Assembly (NCBI GenBank): GCA_015075165.1
Contig: JABTUY010000002.1
Span: 620,001-684,000, forward strand
Direction of reading: 5' to 3'
Length of the DNA: 64,000 nucleotides
Source: Ideonella sp.
Lineage (GTDB): Bacteria; Pseudomonadota; Gammaproteobacteria; Burkholderiales; Burkholderiaceae_C
Under the pieces are notes generated by a model. The model was given only the letters and a program-made list of their open reading frames with translations, did no database searches and had not been told where the DNA came from. The translations under genes and the position numbers were made by a program. Below, in pieces: positions 7,989-18,262 of the stretch. Numbering within the stretch: position 1 is the stretch's first letter; the number at the start of each line of letters is the position of its first letter.

Positions 7989-10043
7989 TCAACGCGACCG
8001 GACGCCGCGCCGGCGCGGCGCCGCCGGCCGTGACGGATTGGCGGGCGGGCGCTTGCGCGCGGCATCGTGGCGCTCGAGCCAGCCGAAGAACTCGGCATAC
8101 CACAGCCGGCTGTTGCGCGGCTTGAGCACCCAGTGGTTCTCGTCGGGAAACCACAGCAGCCGCGCGTCGACGCCGCGCGCCTTCAGCGTGTTGTAGTACG
8201 CCAGGCCCTGCGCATCGGGCACGCGGTAGTCGAGCGCGCCGTGGATCACCAGCGTCGGCGTGGCCATCGTGCCGGCGAAGGCGTGCGGGCTCTGGGCGTG
8301 GATCTTCGCCATGTCGTCCCAGTAGGCGGCGCCATGCTCCTTGGCGAACCAGGCGTAGGCGTCGTCGGCGAACATCGCCACCCAGTCGAAGCAGCCGGCG
8401 TGGCACACGTAGGCGGCGTAGCGGCCGGCCTTCACGTGGCCGTTCATCCACGCCACCATGTAGCCGCCGTAGCTGCCGCCGCTGGCGAACACGCGCCGCT
8501 TGTCGATCCACGGCTTCTTCAGCAGCCACGCGGTGGCGGCCTCGATGTCGTGCAGCTCGAGCTCGCCCCAGCGGTGGGTGATCGAATCGGCAAACGCATA
8601 GCCGAAGCTCGACGAGCCGTGGTAGTTGACCGCGGCCACCACGTAGCCCTGTGCGGCAAAGAGGTTGTGGTTCCAGCGGTAGTGCCAGCCGTCACCGGAT
8701 GCGGTGTGCGGCCCGCCGTGGATCAGGTGCAGCAGCGGGTGCTTGCGCCGGGCATCGAACCCCGGCGGGTAGAACAGCCACATCTGCACGCGGTCGCCGT
8801 TGGCGCCGGTGATCCACACCTCTTCGTGGCGGCCGAGGTCGAGGCCGGCGAGCAGCTTGTCGTTGAAGCGCTCGATGCGCCGCGGCGCAGCGCCCGGCAC
8901 GTGCGCGGTGGCGCGCGCCGGATGGTCGGCCGCGTCGGCCAGCGTCACCAGCGTGCCGGCGCACTTGTCGAACGCCAGCACGGTGCCGCCTTCGACCAGC
9001 CGCTCGGCGCGGCGGTCGGGCAGGTCGAAGCGCCACAGGTGCGTGCGGCCGTGCTGCTCGGCGGTGAACAGCAGCGCCTGGCCGTCGTCCTCCCAGTGCA
9101 GCGGGGCCTTCACCTCGTGGTCCCACTCGGCGCTTTCCACTGCCCAGCGCCGGTCGGCGCGCTGCCAGCGCGCGAGCTGGTCGGGCATGGTGTGCTTCAG
9201 GCCGTCGTGCCGCGCCAGGAAGGCCACCTGCGCGCCGTCGGGGCTGTAGCGCGGCGCGGTGCAGCTCCAGTTGGCGTCGCGCACGATCACGTCGAAGCGG
9301 CCGCTCTTCAGGTCGAGCTCGGCCAGCGCGAAGCGCGCGTCGATGCGCTTCTCGCTGCCGGGGTCGAACGCGAACACGATGCGGCGGCCGTCGGGCGAGA
9401 TGTCGAACGCGGTGGCGCCGGGCTCGGTGCGCTCCAGCTCGTAGCCGCTGCCTTCGAACACGTTGCGCACGCGGCCGCTGGCCAGCTCCATCACGTGCAG
9501 CTGCGGCGCACGGCCCATCGGCAGCGTATGGTCCCAGTAGCGGTACAGCGACTCGCTGGTGACGTAGCCGGTTTCCTTGCGCTGCTTGAACGCCTTGAGC
9601 CGCCGCGCCTGTTCGGCTGCGCCCTTGGCATCGGGCCACACCCACGAGACGAACGCGATGCGCTGGCCGTCGGGGAACCAGCGGAACCCCTCGACGCCGG
9701 TGGCCACGGTGGCCACGCGCCGCGCCTCGCCGCCGTCGGGCGCGATCAGGTAGAGCTGCGGCTCGTCGTCCTTTTGCCCCTGCTGCTCGCGTTTGGCGAC
9801 GAAACCCACCGCGTCGCCGCGCGGGCTGAACGCGGCCTGGCCGTCTTTCTCGCCGCACTGCGTTAGCGCGCGCGGCGTGCCGCCCAGCGTCGACAGCAGC
9901 CAGAGCGAGGCGACGGCCTTGTTGTCATCCATCGAGTAGCGCGTGACGGTGACTGCGGCCTGCGCGCCATCGGGCGACAGCGACACGCCGCCCAGCCGCT
10001 CGACGCGCCACAGTGCCTCGACATCGATCTTCTTCTTCGCCAT
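7989..10043 (-). CDS. S9-family prolyl oligopeptidase / acylaminoacyl-peptidase-like
   Basis: A 684-residue serine peptidase. The N-terminal two thirds is a WD40/TolB-like beta-propeller (repeats such as SLSPDGAQAAV, ISPDGRRIVF and YSPDGAQVAF). The C-terminal third is an alpha/beta hydrolase. The nucleophile is Ser about 524 in GGSYGGYM. The acid is Asp in HGALDYRVP and the His lies in DENHWV. There is no signal peptide (it starts MAKKKIDVEALW), so it is cytosolic. This agrees with a role in trimming small or N-acylated peptides. Length and domain order are normal for the family. Confidence 0.93.
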   Translation of the reverse strand: MAKKKIDVEALWRVERLGGVSLSPDGAQAAVTVTRYSMDDNKAVASLWLLSTLGGTPRALTQCGEKDGQAAFSPRGDAVGFVAKREQQGQKDDEPQLYLIAPDGGEARRVATVATGVEGFRWFPDGQRIAFVSWVWPDAKGAAEQARRLKAFKQRKETGYVTSESLYRYWDHTLPMGRAPQLHVMELASGRVRNVFEGSGYELERTEPGATAFDISPDGRRIVFAFDPGSEKRIDARFALAELDLKSGRFDVIVRDANWSCTAPRYSPDGAQVAFLARHDGLKHTMPDQLARWQRADRRWAVESAEWDHEVKAPLHWEDDGQALLFTAEQHGRTHLWRFDLPDRRAERLVEGGTVLAFDKCAGTLVTLADAADHPARATAHVPGAAPRRIERFNDKLLAGLDLGRHEEVWITGANGDRVQMWLFYPPGFDARRKHPLLHLIHGGPHTASGDGWHYRWNHNLFAAQGYVVAAVNYHGSSSFGYAFADSITHRWGELELHDIEAATAWLLKKPWIDKRRVFASGGSYGGYMVAWMNGHVKAGRYAAYVCHAGCFDWVAMFADDAYAWFAKEHGAAYWDDMAKIHAQSPHAFAGTMATPTLVIHGALDYRVPDAQGLAYYNTLKARGVDARLLWFPDENHWVLKPRNSRLWYAEFFGWLERHDAARKRPPANPSRPAAPRRRGVRSR

Positions 10044-10089
10044 GTCGAACCCCGATCGGTGCCGCCCGGCGAACGGGCCGGCGACGCCG

Positions 10090-10683
10090 CTAGCCGCGCG
10101 GCTTCTCGAGCTGCCAGGTCAGGTGCGAACGCACGGTGGGCCACTCGGCCGCGACGATGCTGTAGACCGCGGTGTCGCGCAGCGTGCCGTCGGGGCTGAC
10201 CTGGTGCGAGCGCAGGATGCCGTCGAGCTGTGCGCCCAGCCGCTCGATCGCGCGCCGGCTCTGGGTGTTGAAGCGGTGCGTGCGGAACTCCACCGCGATG
10301 CACTGCAGCGTGTCGAACGCATGCGCCAGCAGCAGCCGCTTGCACTCGGTGTTCAGCGGCCCGCGCTGCACGCGCCGTGCGTACCAGGTGGAGCCGATCT
10401 CGACGCGCTTGTTGGCCGCATCGACGTTCATGTAGGTGGTCATGCCGGCGATGCGGCCCTCGGCATCGAACACGGTGAACGGCGTCATCGAACCCTTGGC
10501 CTGCAAGCCAAGCCGGCGTTCGATCTCGGCGGCCATGCGCTCGGGTGCCGGCACGGCCGTGTACCAGAGCCGCCAGAGTTCGCCGTCTTTCACGGCCTCG
10601 ATCAGGCCGGGCTCGTGCGCGGGGGAGAGCGGTTCGAGGCGGACGTGTTGTCCGCGCAAAGTGATGGGGTCTGGCCAGCTCAT
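10090..10683 (-). CDS. GNAT-family N-acetyltransferase (RimJ/RimL type)
   Basis: A 197-residue protein of the Acetyltransf_3 group. It begins with the typical substrate half (LRGQHVRLEPLSPAHEPGL). Later come GMTTYMNVDAANKRVEIGSTWY and the acetyl-CoA-binding stretch with FRTHRFNTQSRRAIERLGA, the RimJ/RimL hallmark. Members acetylate protein N-termini, amino acids or small amines; the substrate here is unknown. It sits 46 bp upstream of the S9 peptidase on the same strand, so the two may be co-transcribed. Confidence 0.9.
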   Translation of the reverse strand: MSWPDPITLRGQHVRLEPLSPAHEPGLIEAVKDGELWRLWYTAVPAPERMAAEIERRLGLQAKGSMTPFTVFDAEGRIAGMTTYMNVDAANKRVEIGSTWYARRVQRGPLNTECKRLLLAHAFDTLQCIAVEFRTHRFNTQSRRAIERLGAQLDGILRSHQVSPDGTLRDTAVYSIVAAEWPTVRSHLTWQLEKPRG

Positions 10684-11419
10684 GGTTGGTTGTTCTTCCT
10701 TGAGGGTTCACCTGCGAAGTGCGAGGTTGCAAAGCCGCGGGCGTGTGTGCGCCGGCGCTCGAATGCGGCAGCCCCTCGCTGCGCGAGGGGTTCCCTGCGC
10801 TGCTCGATCGCATGGCCCGCGGCGAAACTCGCTCCGCTCACTTCGTTCGCTGTGCTCGGACAGTCGCCGCGAGTCAGAACACGTTGCGCGCGCTGCGTGC
10901 GCGGCCATGCGCTCGCGCTGCTCGGCGCCGCATATGTCGCTGCCGGCGCGAACACCCGCCCGCGGCTTTGCAGAGCACCACCGCGGCGTGCCGCTCACGG
11001 CATGCCACCAGTGGTTCTGCGCGCGCGTGGCAGGTCCGGGCGGGCGATTTATGGCGCGGCGAGCAGCGCAGCGCGGCAGGGGAAGTCCGGCCGCGCAGCG
11101 GACGGACCGGCGAGGACGCCGTGAAGTTCGCAGCCCGTTCAGGGCTGCGGACGGCGGTAGTGAGCCCGGACGTGTGCCAGTCCCCTGCGGACACGCCTGG
11201 CGAACGTTCTGGCGCTTGCAAGCGCCAGAGCACGCAGCCGCCCCTGTCGCGCGAGCATCGCAGCGAAGTCGGCCCGCAGGGCCGACCGCGACATCATGAG
11301 CCCACACCGGGCACCGCCCACCGCGCCGCGCGGTACTCACGCACACGGGGCACAGCCTACCGCTCCGCGCCGCACTCACGCATCGCAAGCACCGCGCCAG
11401 CACCATCACCGGCACGATC
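10684..11419. other. 736-bp gene-free, hairpin-rich region
   Basis: I see no credible gene here; the open frames lack family-like sequence. The stretch holds several perfect or near-perfect dyads. These are 10772-10790 (8-bp stem, 3-nt loop), 11130-11148 (7-bp stem), 11208-11229 (22-bp perfect palindrome) and 11268-11286 (8-bp stem). A long inverted repeat has arms at 10728-10757 and 10941-10972. It separates the acetyltransferase from moxR. It looks like a nest of palindromic repeats, or the remnant of a degraded element. Confidence 0.6.
10728..10972. repeat. Long imperfect inverted repeat
   Basis: The left arm (10728-10757) begins TGCAAAGCCGCGGGCG. The right arm (10941-10972) is its reverse complement with a few changes and a 2-base length difference. 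About 180 bp lie between the arms. They could be ends of a small non-coding mobile repeat. Confidence 0.6.
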
Positions 11420-12274
<855 letters not shown>

Positions 12275-12290
12275 CGTGCGGGCGCGAGTG

Positions 12291-12320
12291 TTCGGGCCAG
12301 TATAAGGGCGCCCCTATAAT
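12291..12320. promoter_or_regulatory. Divergent promoter region, moxR / cytochrome c4
   Basis: The plus strand carries TATAAT at 12315-12320 with a weak -35 (TTCGGG, 12291-12296) 18 bp upstream, for the cytochrome gene. The minus strand carries TATACT (12304-12299) for moxR. The centre is a near-perfect dyad TATAAGGGCGCCCCTATA (12301-12318), which could be one shared control site. Confidence 0.5.
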
Positions 12321-12400
12321 CGCCGGCCGTGCGCCAAGCCTTGATGTGCCGCAAGCCGCGGCGCCGCCGATTCCCGCCACCTTCATTGCATTCGTCGTCC

Positions 12401-13096
12401 ATGAAGAAACTGCTGCTGCTGTGCATGGCCCTGGTCGCTGCGCCGCTGTCGTCGCTGGCCGACGAGGTCAAGGGCGATGCCGCCGCCGGCGCGAAGAAGA
12501 TCGCCATGTGCGTCGGCTGCCACGGCATCGCGGGCTACCAGACCAACTTTCCGGTGGTCTACAAGGTGCCGAAGATCGCCGGGCAGAACGCGAAGTACAT
12601 CATCGCCGCGCTGAAGGGTTATCAGGCCGACGACCGCAAGCACCCGTCGATGCGCGGCATCGCCGGCTCGATGTCGGAGCAGGACATGGCCGATGTCGCC
12701 GCCTATTACGAGCAGCTGGGCAAGCAGGTTTCCGGCCCTGCCGTGCCCGAGACCGCATCCGAGCCGCCGGGGCCGCTGAAAGACAAGCTCGCCGCCTGCC
12801 AGGCCTGCCACGGCAAGAACTTCAACAACACGCTCGATCCGTCGTACCCGCGGCTGGCCGGCCAGTACGCGAGCTACCTGTACGAGGCGCTGAAGGAGTA
12901 CTCCACCGACGACAACCCGCGCTTCGGCCGCTCCAACGCGATCATGCGCGGCATGCTGGTGCAGGACGTCGGAGGCAAGAAGAAGCCCACCTTCACCCAC
13001 GCCGAGCTGAAGGAAGTGGCCGAGTACCTGTCGGAGCTGCCGGGCGACGTGAAGACGGTGCCGCATTCGCGCATCCACCACGTGGCTGGCAAGTGA
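12401..13096 (+). CDS. Diheme cytochrome c4-type protein
   Basis: A 231-residue periplasmic electron carrier. The start at 12401 (MKKLLLLCMALVAAPLSSLAD) gives a clean Sec signal peptide cleaved near SLA-DE; an upstream ATG at 12329 would bury it. Two heme-binding sites are visible, CVGCH and CQACH, one in each of two similar c-type domains joined by a Pro-rich linker, as in cytochrome c4/c553. Met ligands are expected in MRGIAGSMSEQDM and in the MRGML segment. Such proteins feed electrons to terminal oxidases or other periplasmic reductases. It is followed by a GC-rich palindromic repeat and a strong terminator. Confidence 0.92.
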   Translation: MKKLLLLCMALVAAPLSSLADEVKGDAAAGAKKIAMCVGCHGIAGYQTNFPVVYKVPKIAGQNAKYIIAALKGYQADDRKHPSMRGIAGSMSEQDMADVAAYYEQLGKQVSGPAVPETASEPPGPLKDKLAACQACHGKNFNNTLDPSYPRLAGQYASYLYEALKEYSTDDNPRFGRSNAIMRGMLVQDVGGKKKPTFTHAELKEVAEYLSELPGDVKTVPHSRIHHVAGK

Positions 13097-13103
13097 GCGC
13101 CCC

Positions 13104-13167
13104 CAGGGCCGGGCCGGCCCGCCCCCCGCGGGGGGCAAGCAAAGTGGCGGGCCCACCTTTGCTCGAG
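13104..13167. repeat. GC-rich double-palindrome intergenic repeat
   Basis: This contains the perfect palindrome GCCCCCCGCGGGGGGC (13121-13136). It is followed by a second dyad with arms AGCAAAGTGG and CCACCTTTGCT. It resembles the GC-rich palindromic repeats scattered in Burkholderiales genomes; related in style to the inserts in hsdR and metG in this window. Confidence 0.55.
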
Positions 13168-13197
13168 AGCCGCGCGCCACGGGCGCCGTAGCGCGAG

Positions 13198-13226
13198 AAG
13201 GGCCGCTTGGAGCGGCCCTTGTTCTT
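13198..13226 (+). terminator. Rho-independent terminator
   Basis: A 9-bp stem (AAGGGCCGC pairing with GCGGCCCTT), a 5-nt loop TTGGA, then TTGTTCTT. It is placed about 100 bp after the cytochrome gene and before the HD-GYP gene. Confidence 0.8.
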
Positions 13227-13330
13227 GATCGGTGCGCCGAATTCGGTCTCCGGAATCGGACTCGACCGGATCGGGCTCAAGCGGCCGCAGATGCGGCCGA
13301 TATCGAGTTCGCCACCGTCGCCGCCGTCAC

Positions 13331-14548
13331 ATGCTGAAGAAGATCGCCGTCCGTCAGTTGCGTGTCGGCATGCATCTGCATGCGCTCGAAGGCCGCTGGT
13401 TGGACCATGCGATGTGGCGCACGCGCTTCGTGATCAAGGATCCGAGGGATCTTGAACGCGTGCGCAGCAGCGGCGCAACCGAATGCTGGATCGACCGGTC
13501 CAAGGGCCTCGATGTCGCGCTGCCCGATGCCGACACGGCGGCTGCCGGTGCGGCGCCGGTCGGAGGGATCGTCCGGGTACTGGTTCCGCTGAGCGTGGAA
13601 CCCACGCGCGAGCTTGCCGACGAGCTGCAGCATGCGGCGAGCGTCTGCAAGCGCGGCCGCGAGGCGGTGATGAGCATGTTCTCCGAAGTGCGCCTGGGCA
13701 AGGCGGTGGACGCCAACGGGTGCCTGCCGCTGGTGGACGACGTCGCGCGCTCGGTGTTCCGCAACCCCGGTGCGCTGGTGAGTCTGGCGCGGCTGAAGAC
13801 GCAGGACGACTACAGCTACATGCACTCGGTGGCCGTGTGCGCGTTGATGGTGGCGCTGGCGCGCCAACTCGGCTTCGACGACGAGGCGTGCCGGAGCGCC
13901 GGGTTGGCCGGGCTGTTGCACGATCTGGGCAAGGCGGCGATGCCGCTGGAGATCCTGAACAAGCCGGGCAAGCTGACCGACTCCGAGTTCGAGGTGATGC
14001 GCTCGCACCCGGTGCATGGCCACCGGATGCTGCTGGAAGGCCGCGGCGCGCCCGAGGTGGCGCTCGACGTCTGCCTGCACCACCACGAGCGACCGGACGG
14101 CACCGGTTACCCGCACCGGCTGAGCGGCGCGCAGTTGACCCAGCTGGCGCGTATGGGCGCCGTCTGCGATGTGTACGACGCCATTACGTCGAACCGGCCG
14201 TACAAAGCGGGCTGGGATCCGGCCGTGTCGATCGCACGCATGGCAGCGTGGAAGGGCCAGTTCGACGAGGCGGTGTTCAACGCGTTCGTGCGCAGCCTGG
14301 GCATCTACCCCGTCGGTTCGCTGGTGCGCTTGCAGTCGCAGCGGCTGGCGGTGGTGGTGGAACAGAACCCCGAGGCACTGGTGTCGCCGAAGGTCAAGGC
14401 GTTCTACTCGCTGCGCACGCAGATGCCGACGTCGCCGCAGGCGATCGACCTTTCGGCGCCGGGGTGCTTCGACCGCATCGTCGATCGCGAGCCGCCGGAG
14501 CGCTGGAACTTCCCGCAGCTCGACGAGCTGTGGGCCGGCGGGCGGTAG
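13331..14548 (+). CDS. HD-GYP domain protein with DUF3391 N-terminus (c-di-GMP phosphodiesterase)
   Basis: A 405-residue cytosolic protein. The N-terminal DUF3391 module (about 1-130, starting [19 protein letters not shown]) precedes an HD-GYP domain. Metal-binding residues are seen in [16 protein letters not shown] (near residue 197) and [12 protein letters not shown] (near 250). These indicate an active phosphodiesterase that cleaves cyclic di-GMP. The ATG at 13331 matches the conserved start; an upstream ATG at 13232 overlaps repeat-like sequence. It sits alone between a terminator and the convergent cueR. Confidence 0.92.
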   Translation: MLKKIAVRQLRVGMHLHALEGRWLDHAMWRTRFVIKDPRDLERVRSSGATECWIDRSKGLDVALPDADTAAAGAAPVGGIVRVLVPLSVEPTRELADELQHAASVCKRGREAVMSMFSEVRLGKAVDANGCLPLVDDVARSVFRNPGALVSLARLKTQDDYSYMHSVAVCALMVALARQLGFDDEACRSAGLAGLLHDLGKAAMPLEILNKPGKLTDSEFEVMRSHPVHGHRMLLEGRGAPEVALDVCLHHHERPDGTGYPHRLSGAQLTQLARMGAVCDVYDAITSNRPYKAGWDPAVSIARMAAWKGQFDEAVFNAFVRSLGIYPVGSLVRLQSQRLAVVVEQNPEALVSPKVKAFYSLRTQMPTSPQAIDLSAPGCFDRIVDREPPERWNFPQLDELWAGGR

Positions 14549-14591
14549 GCCGCCGGCGGCGGATGCGCGCGCGGCGCGCATCAGTGCCGCA

Positions 14592-14990
14592 TCACTCGCG
14601 TCGGCCGCCGGCGAGGTCGTCGAGGATCGGGCAGTCCGGTCGCGCGTCGCCGGCGCAGCAGTGCGCCAGGTGCGCCAGCGTGCGCTGCATGGCCTGCATC
14701 TCGTCGATGCGCCGCTGCAGGTCGGCCACGTGCGCGAGCGCGATGCGTTTCACGTCGGCGCTGGCGCGGCGGCGGTTGTGCCACAGCCCGAGCAGCTTCG
14801 CGATCTCGTCGATCGAGAAGCCGAGATCGCGCGCGCGGCGGATGAAGCGCAGCGTGTGCACCGACGCGTCGTCGTACTGGCGGTAGCCCGCTTCGGTGCG
14901 CGGCACCTTCGGCAGCAGGCCCAGCGACTCGTAGTGCCGCGTCATCTTGGCCGACACGCCCGCGGCGGCCGCGGCTTCGCCGATGTTCAT
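14592..14990 (-). CDS. cueR: CueR, copper-responsive MerR-family activator
   Basis: A 132-residue MerR-type regulator. The N-terminal winged helix ([26 protein letters not shown]) is followed by a dimerisation coiled coil. The metal loop is C-A-G-D-A-R-P-D-C, the C-x7-C spacing of CueR, which binds Cu(I)/Ag(I)/Au(I). Its ATG overlaps the copA stop by 3 bp (ATGA), so copA and cueR form one operon. Autoactivation through the copA promoter is therefore expected. Confidence 0.93.
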   Translation of the reverse strand: MNIGEAAAAAGVSAKMTRHYESLGLLPKVPRTEAGYRQYDDASVHTLRFIRRARDLGFSIDEIAKLLGLWHNRRRASADVKRIALAHVADLQRRIDEMQAMQRTLAHLAHCCAGDARPDCPILDDLAGGRRE

Positions 14991-17488
14991 CGTGTGGCTC
15001 CCGTCGTGGTGTGGTCGGCCGGCTGCCAGCGCTTGAGCAGCAGCGCGTTGCCGACCACGCAGACGCTCGAGGCGGCCATCGCGGCGCCGGCAATCACCGG
15101 GCTCAGCTGGCCGAGGGCCGCCAGCGGAATGCCGACCACGTTGTAGGCAAAGGCCCAGAACAGGTTCTGGTGGATCTTGGCGGTGGTGCGCCGCGACAGC
15201 TCGATCGCCTGCGCGACCAGGCCCACGTCGCCGCGCAGCAGCGTGATGCCGGCGGCCTGCATCGCGGCATCGGTGCCCAGCATGCGGCCGGTACTGTCGG
15301 TGCCGCCCATTGCGATGCCGACGTCGGCGGCGGCCAGCGCCGGCGCGTCGTTGATGCCGTCGCCGACCATCGCCACCGGCCCGCTGGGTGCCGCGCGCAG
15401 CGCCGCCACCACCTGTGCCTTGTCGCCCGGCAGCACTTCGGCGCGCACGTCGTCGATGCCCAGTGCCTGCGCCGCTGCCTGCGCGGCGCCGGCATGGTCA
15501 CCGCTGATCAGCAGCGTTTTCACGCCGAGTTGCTTCAGCCGCGCAATGGCCTGCGCGGCGCCGGGCTTCAGCGCGTCGCCGAACGCCAGCAGCGCGAGCA
15601 CGTGCACGCGGCCGGTGGCGCCGCCGTCGGTGTTGGTGTCGCGTGCGGCCAGCCACGACAACGTGCGGCCCTGGCTCTGCCACTCGCGCAGCGGTGCGTC
15701 CCACGCGGTCAGGTCGGCGCCGAGCTCGCGCAGCAGCCGCGTGCTGCCGAGCCAGTGTGTGCGGCCGTCGACGGTGCCTTCGATGCCGCGGCCGGGAATC
15801 GCGCGCACGGCCGTGGCGGCGGGCACCGGCATGGCGGCCTCGTCGCGGCCGGCGTCGAGCACCGCGCGCGCCAGCGGATGCTCGCTGCCGGCCTGCAAGG
15901 CGCAGGCGGCGGCCAGCGCCGCGGCGCGCTCGACGCCGGCGGCCGGCTGCAGCGCCAGCAGCCGCGGCTGGCCGACGGTGAGCGTGCCGGTCTTGTCGAA
16001 CGCCACCGTGCGCAGCGCGTGCGCCAGCTCGAGCGCCTGCGCATCCTTGATCAGGATGCCGTGGCGCGCGGCGACGCCGGTGCCGACCATGATCGCCGTC
16101 GGCGTGGCCAGGCCGAGCGCGCAGGGGCAGGCGATCACCAGCACCGCCACCGCGTTGAGCACGCCCTGCGTCCACTGCCCGGTGGCCAGGCCCCAGCCGA
16201 GCAGCGTCAGCAGCGCGGCCACCAGCACGATCGGCACGAACACCGCGGCCACGCGGTCGACCTTGCGCTGGATCGGCGCCTTGCGCGCCTGCGCCGATTC
16301 CACCAGCCGCGCGATGCGCGCCAGCGTCGATTCGGCGCCGAGCGCCTCGGTGCGCACCTGCAGCACGCCCTCGGCGTTGACGGCGCCGCCGGTCACGCGG
16401 TCGCCCACGTGCTTGGGCACCGGCACGCTCTCGCCGGTGATCAGCGATTCGTCGACCGTGCTGGCGCCGTCGACCACGGTGCCGTCGACCGGCACGCGCT
16501 CGCCCGGGCGCACCTGCACGATGTCGCCGAGCGTCAGCTGCGCCAGCGGCAGATCGGCCCAATCGCCGTTGCGCTGCACGCGCGCGCGTTCGGGTTGCAG
16601 CGCGTGCAGCGCGCGGATCGCATCGGTGGTCTGGCGCTTGGCACGCGCCTCGAGCCACTTGCCGAACAGCACCAGCGTGATCACCACCGCGGCCGACTCG
16701 AAGTACAGGTCCAGCATCGCGCCGGGCTCGGCACCGAGCAGCAGCACCAGGCTCAGGCCGTAGGCGGCGCTGGTGCCGATCGCGACCAGCAGGTCCATGT
16801 TGCCGGTGCCGGCGCGCAGTGCCTTCCAGCCGGCGCGATAAAAGCGCGCGCCGAGCCAGAACTGCACCGGCGTGGCCAGCGCGAGCTGCCACCAGCCATC
16901 GAGCATCCAATGGCGGCCGAACAGCATGCCCACCATCGGCAGCACCAGCGGCAACGACAGCGCGGCGGCGATCACCACGCGCCAGCCGTCGCGTGCCACC
17001 GCGCGCGCGGCGGTGTCGGCCGGCGTCGCCACGGCGTCGCCCGCCGGCGGCAGCACCGCGCCGCCGTAGCCGGCGTCGCGCAGTGCGGCGGCGAGCTCGG
17101 CATCGCCCGCGCTGCCGCGCCAGCGCGTGACCTGCGCCTGCTCAGTGGCGAGGTTGACGCTTGCCTCGACCACGCCGGGCACGCGCGCCAGCGCCTTCTC
17201 GACGCGCGCCACGCACGAGGCGCAGGTCATGCCCGAGACACCGAGCGTGACGGTCTCGCGCGGCACCGCGTAGCCGGCCTGCTCCACCGCACCGGTGAGT
17301 GCGGCGGTGAGCGCGCCCACCGGCTGCGCCAGCTCGACCGCGGCGCGCTCGGTGGCCAGGTTGACCTGCGCCGAGCGCACGCCCGGCACGCGCGCGAGCG
17401 CCTTCTCGACACGCGCCACGCACGAGGCGCAGGTCATGCCCTCGATCGGCAGCGACAGCGCGGGCAGGGGGGAGGTGGTCGTGTTCAT
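14987..17488 (-). CDS. copA: CopA, Cu(I)-exporting P1B-type ATPase
   Basis: An 833-residue inner-membrane copper efflux pump. Two N-terminal heavy-metal domains each carry GMTCASC (residues 17-23 and 86-92). The CPC membrane motif lies in [11 protein letters not shown] (near 452), the phosphorylated Asp in DKTGTLT (near 495), and the SEHPLA and GDGINDAP motifs follow. Eight membrane helices are expected. Export of Cu(I) from cytosol to periplasm is the expected role. The start is the ATG at 17488, only 7 nt after the -10 box of the CueR-type promoter and without a Shine-Dalgarno. The mRNA is probably leaderless. Confidence 0.95.
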   Translation of the reverse strand: MNTTTSPLPALSLPIEGMTCASCVARVEKALARVPGVRSAQVNLATERAAVELAQPVGALTAALTGAVEQAGYAVPRETVTLGVSGMTCASCVARVEKALARVPGVVEASVNLATEQAQVTRWRGSAGDAELAAALRDAGYGGAVLPPAGDAVATPADTAARAVARDGWRVVIAAALSLPLVLPMVGMLFGRHWMLDGWWQLALATPVQFWLGARFYRAGWKALRAGTGNMDLLVAIGTSAAYGLSLVLLLGAEPGAMLDLYFESAAVVITLVLFGKWLEARAKRQTTDAIRALHALQPERARVQRNGDWADLPLAQLTLGDIVQVRPGERVPVDGTVVDGASTVDESLITGESVPVPKHVGDRVTGGAVNAEGVLQVRTEALGAESTLARIARLVESAQARKAPIQRKVDRVAAVFVPIVLVAALLTLLGWGLATGQWTQGVLNAVAVLVIACPCALGLATPTAIMVGTGVAARHGILIKDAQALELAHALRTVAFDKTGTLTVGQPRLLALQPAAGVERAAALAAACALQAGSEHPLARAVLDAGRDEAAMPVPAATAVRAIPGRGIEGTVDGRTHWLGSTRLLRELGADLTAWDAPLREWQSQGRTLSWLAARDTNTDGGATGRVHVLALLAFGDALKPGAAQAIARLKQLGVKTLLISGDHAGAAQAAAQALGIDDVRAEVLPGDKAQVVAALRAAPSGPVAMVGDGINDAPALAAADVGIAMGGTDSTGRMLGTDAAMQAAGITLLRGDVGLVAQAIELSRRTTAKIHQNLFWAFAYNVVGIPLAALGQLSPVIAGAAMAASSVCVVGNALLLKRWQPADHTTTGATR

Positions 17489-17494
17489 GGTGCG

Positions 17495-17525
17495 AATCTA
17501 GACCTTGACATGATGGCAAGGTCAA
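17495..17525 (-). promoter_or_regulatory. CueR-controlled copA promoter
   Basis: On the minus strand, TTGACC (-35, 17525-17520) and TAGATT (-10, 17500-17495) are separated by 19 bp, the overlong spacer of MerR-family promoters. The spacer contains the dyad GACCTTG-N9-CAAGGTC. This is the classic site at which CueR untwists the DNA when copper is bound. Confidence 0.88.
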
Positions 17526-17554
17526 GCGGGAATCGCAAGATCGTGGTGGAGGGG

Positions 17555-17611
17555 TTGGCGCGTCGCGCGGTGCCGGCTATGATGTGTATCAATCTAGAAA
17601 GGATGCACATC
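17555..17611 (+). promoter_or_regulatory. VapBC module 2 promoter and operator
   Basis: TTGGCG (17555-17560), a 17-bp spacer and TATGAT (17578-17583) form a promoter. It overlaps the inverted repeat GATGTGTATC (17581-17590) / GATGCACATC (17602-17611), which has one mismatch and ends at the base before the GTG start of vapB. This fits autorepression by the RHH antitoxin. A GA-rich AGAAAGGA at 17596-17603 serves as ribosome-binding site. Confidence 0.65.
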
Positions 17612-17806
17612 GTGCGAACGAACATCGTGATCGACGACAAGCTGATGGCGGCCACGCTCGAGGCCACCGGCATCAAGACGAAGCGCGAGGCCGTCGAGCA
17701 GGGGCTGCGCACCTTGCTGCGGCTGAAGCAGCAGACCCAGCTGCGCAAGCTGCGCGGCAAGTACACCTGGGAAGGCGACCTCGACGCGATGAGGCGCAGC
17801 AAGTGA
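17612..17806 (+). CDS. vapB: VapB antitoxin, RHH type (module 2)
   Basis: A 64-residue antitoxin of the VapB family PF09957, with a ribbon-helix-helix N-terminus (MRTNIVIDDKLMAATLEATGIKTKREAVEQ) and the tail that neutralises VapC (LRGKYTWEGDLDAMRRSK). The GTG at 17612 is preferred. It starts the conserved sequence, lies 8 nt after AGAAAGGA, and follows the operator dyad exactly. An ATG at 17603 would put the ribosome site against the start codon. It overlaps vapC by 3 bp. Confidence 0.88.
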   Translation: MRTNIVIDDKLMAATLEATGIKTKREAVEQGLRTLLRLKQQTQLRKLRGKYTWEGDLDAMRRSK

Positions 17807-18219
17807 TCCTGGTCGATTCGAGCGTCTGGATCGACTTCTTCCGCAACAAGCCGACGCCGCAGGCCGAGTGGCTCGACGCGAATCTCGGGCGCGAAGGCCT
17901 GGTCGTCGGCGACCTGATCCTCGCCGAGGTGCTGCAAGGCTTCAAGGAGGACAAGGGCTTCGACGAGGCCCGGCACCTGTTGAGCCAACTGGTGCAGGTG
18001 AATGTCGGCGGCATCGATCTCGCCATCGAGGCCGCGCGGAACCACCGGCGGTTGCGCCGGCGCGGCGTCACCGTTCGCGGCACCGTCGACGTGCTGATCG
18101 CCACGCGATGCCTGGCCGACGGCCTGCGGCTGCTGCACAGCGACCGCGACTTCGATCCTTTCGAGAAGCACCTGGGCCTGCGTGTCGTCGACTGCGCGCG
18201 CCCGGTCGACCGCCCCTGA
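17803..18219 (+). CDS. vapC: VapC PIN-domain toxin (module 2)
   Basis: A 138-residue PIN ribonuclease starting at a GTG (17803) inside the vapB stop (GTGA overlap). PIN acidic residues are visible in MILVDSSVWIDFF (D5), LAEVLQGF (Glu) and GTVDVLIATRC (Asp). Its partner is the RHH antitoxin upstream. The junction AAGTGATCCTGGTCGATTCG is identical over 20 bases to the junction of module 3 (38985-39004), so the two modules share a recent ancestor. Confidence 0.9.
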   Translation: MILVDSSVWIDFFRNKPTPQAEWLDANLGREGLVVGDLILAEVLQGFKEDKGFDEARHLLSQLVQVNVGGIDLAIEAARNHRRLRRRGVTVRGTVDVLIATRCLADGLRLLHSDRDFDPFEKHLGLRVVDCARPVDRP

Positions 18220-18262
18220 TTCCGCCGCGCAGGGCGGGCGCGCGAGCCGGGGCCCACGGACG

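Noticed and set aside
15011-17806. 931-residue plus-strand frame over copA
   Set aside because: Antisense of copA; only its last 64 codons, in frame with vapB, are real.
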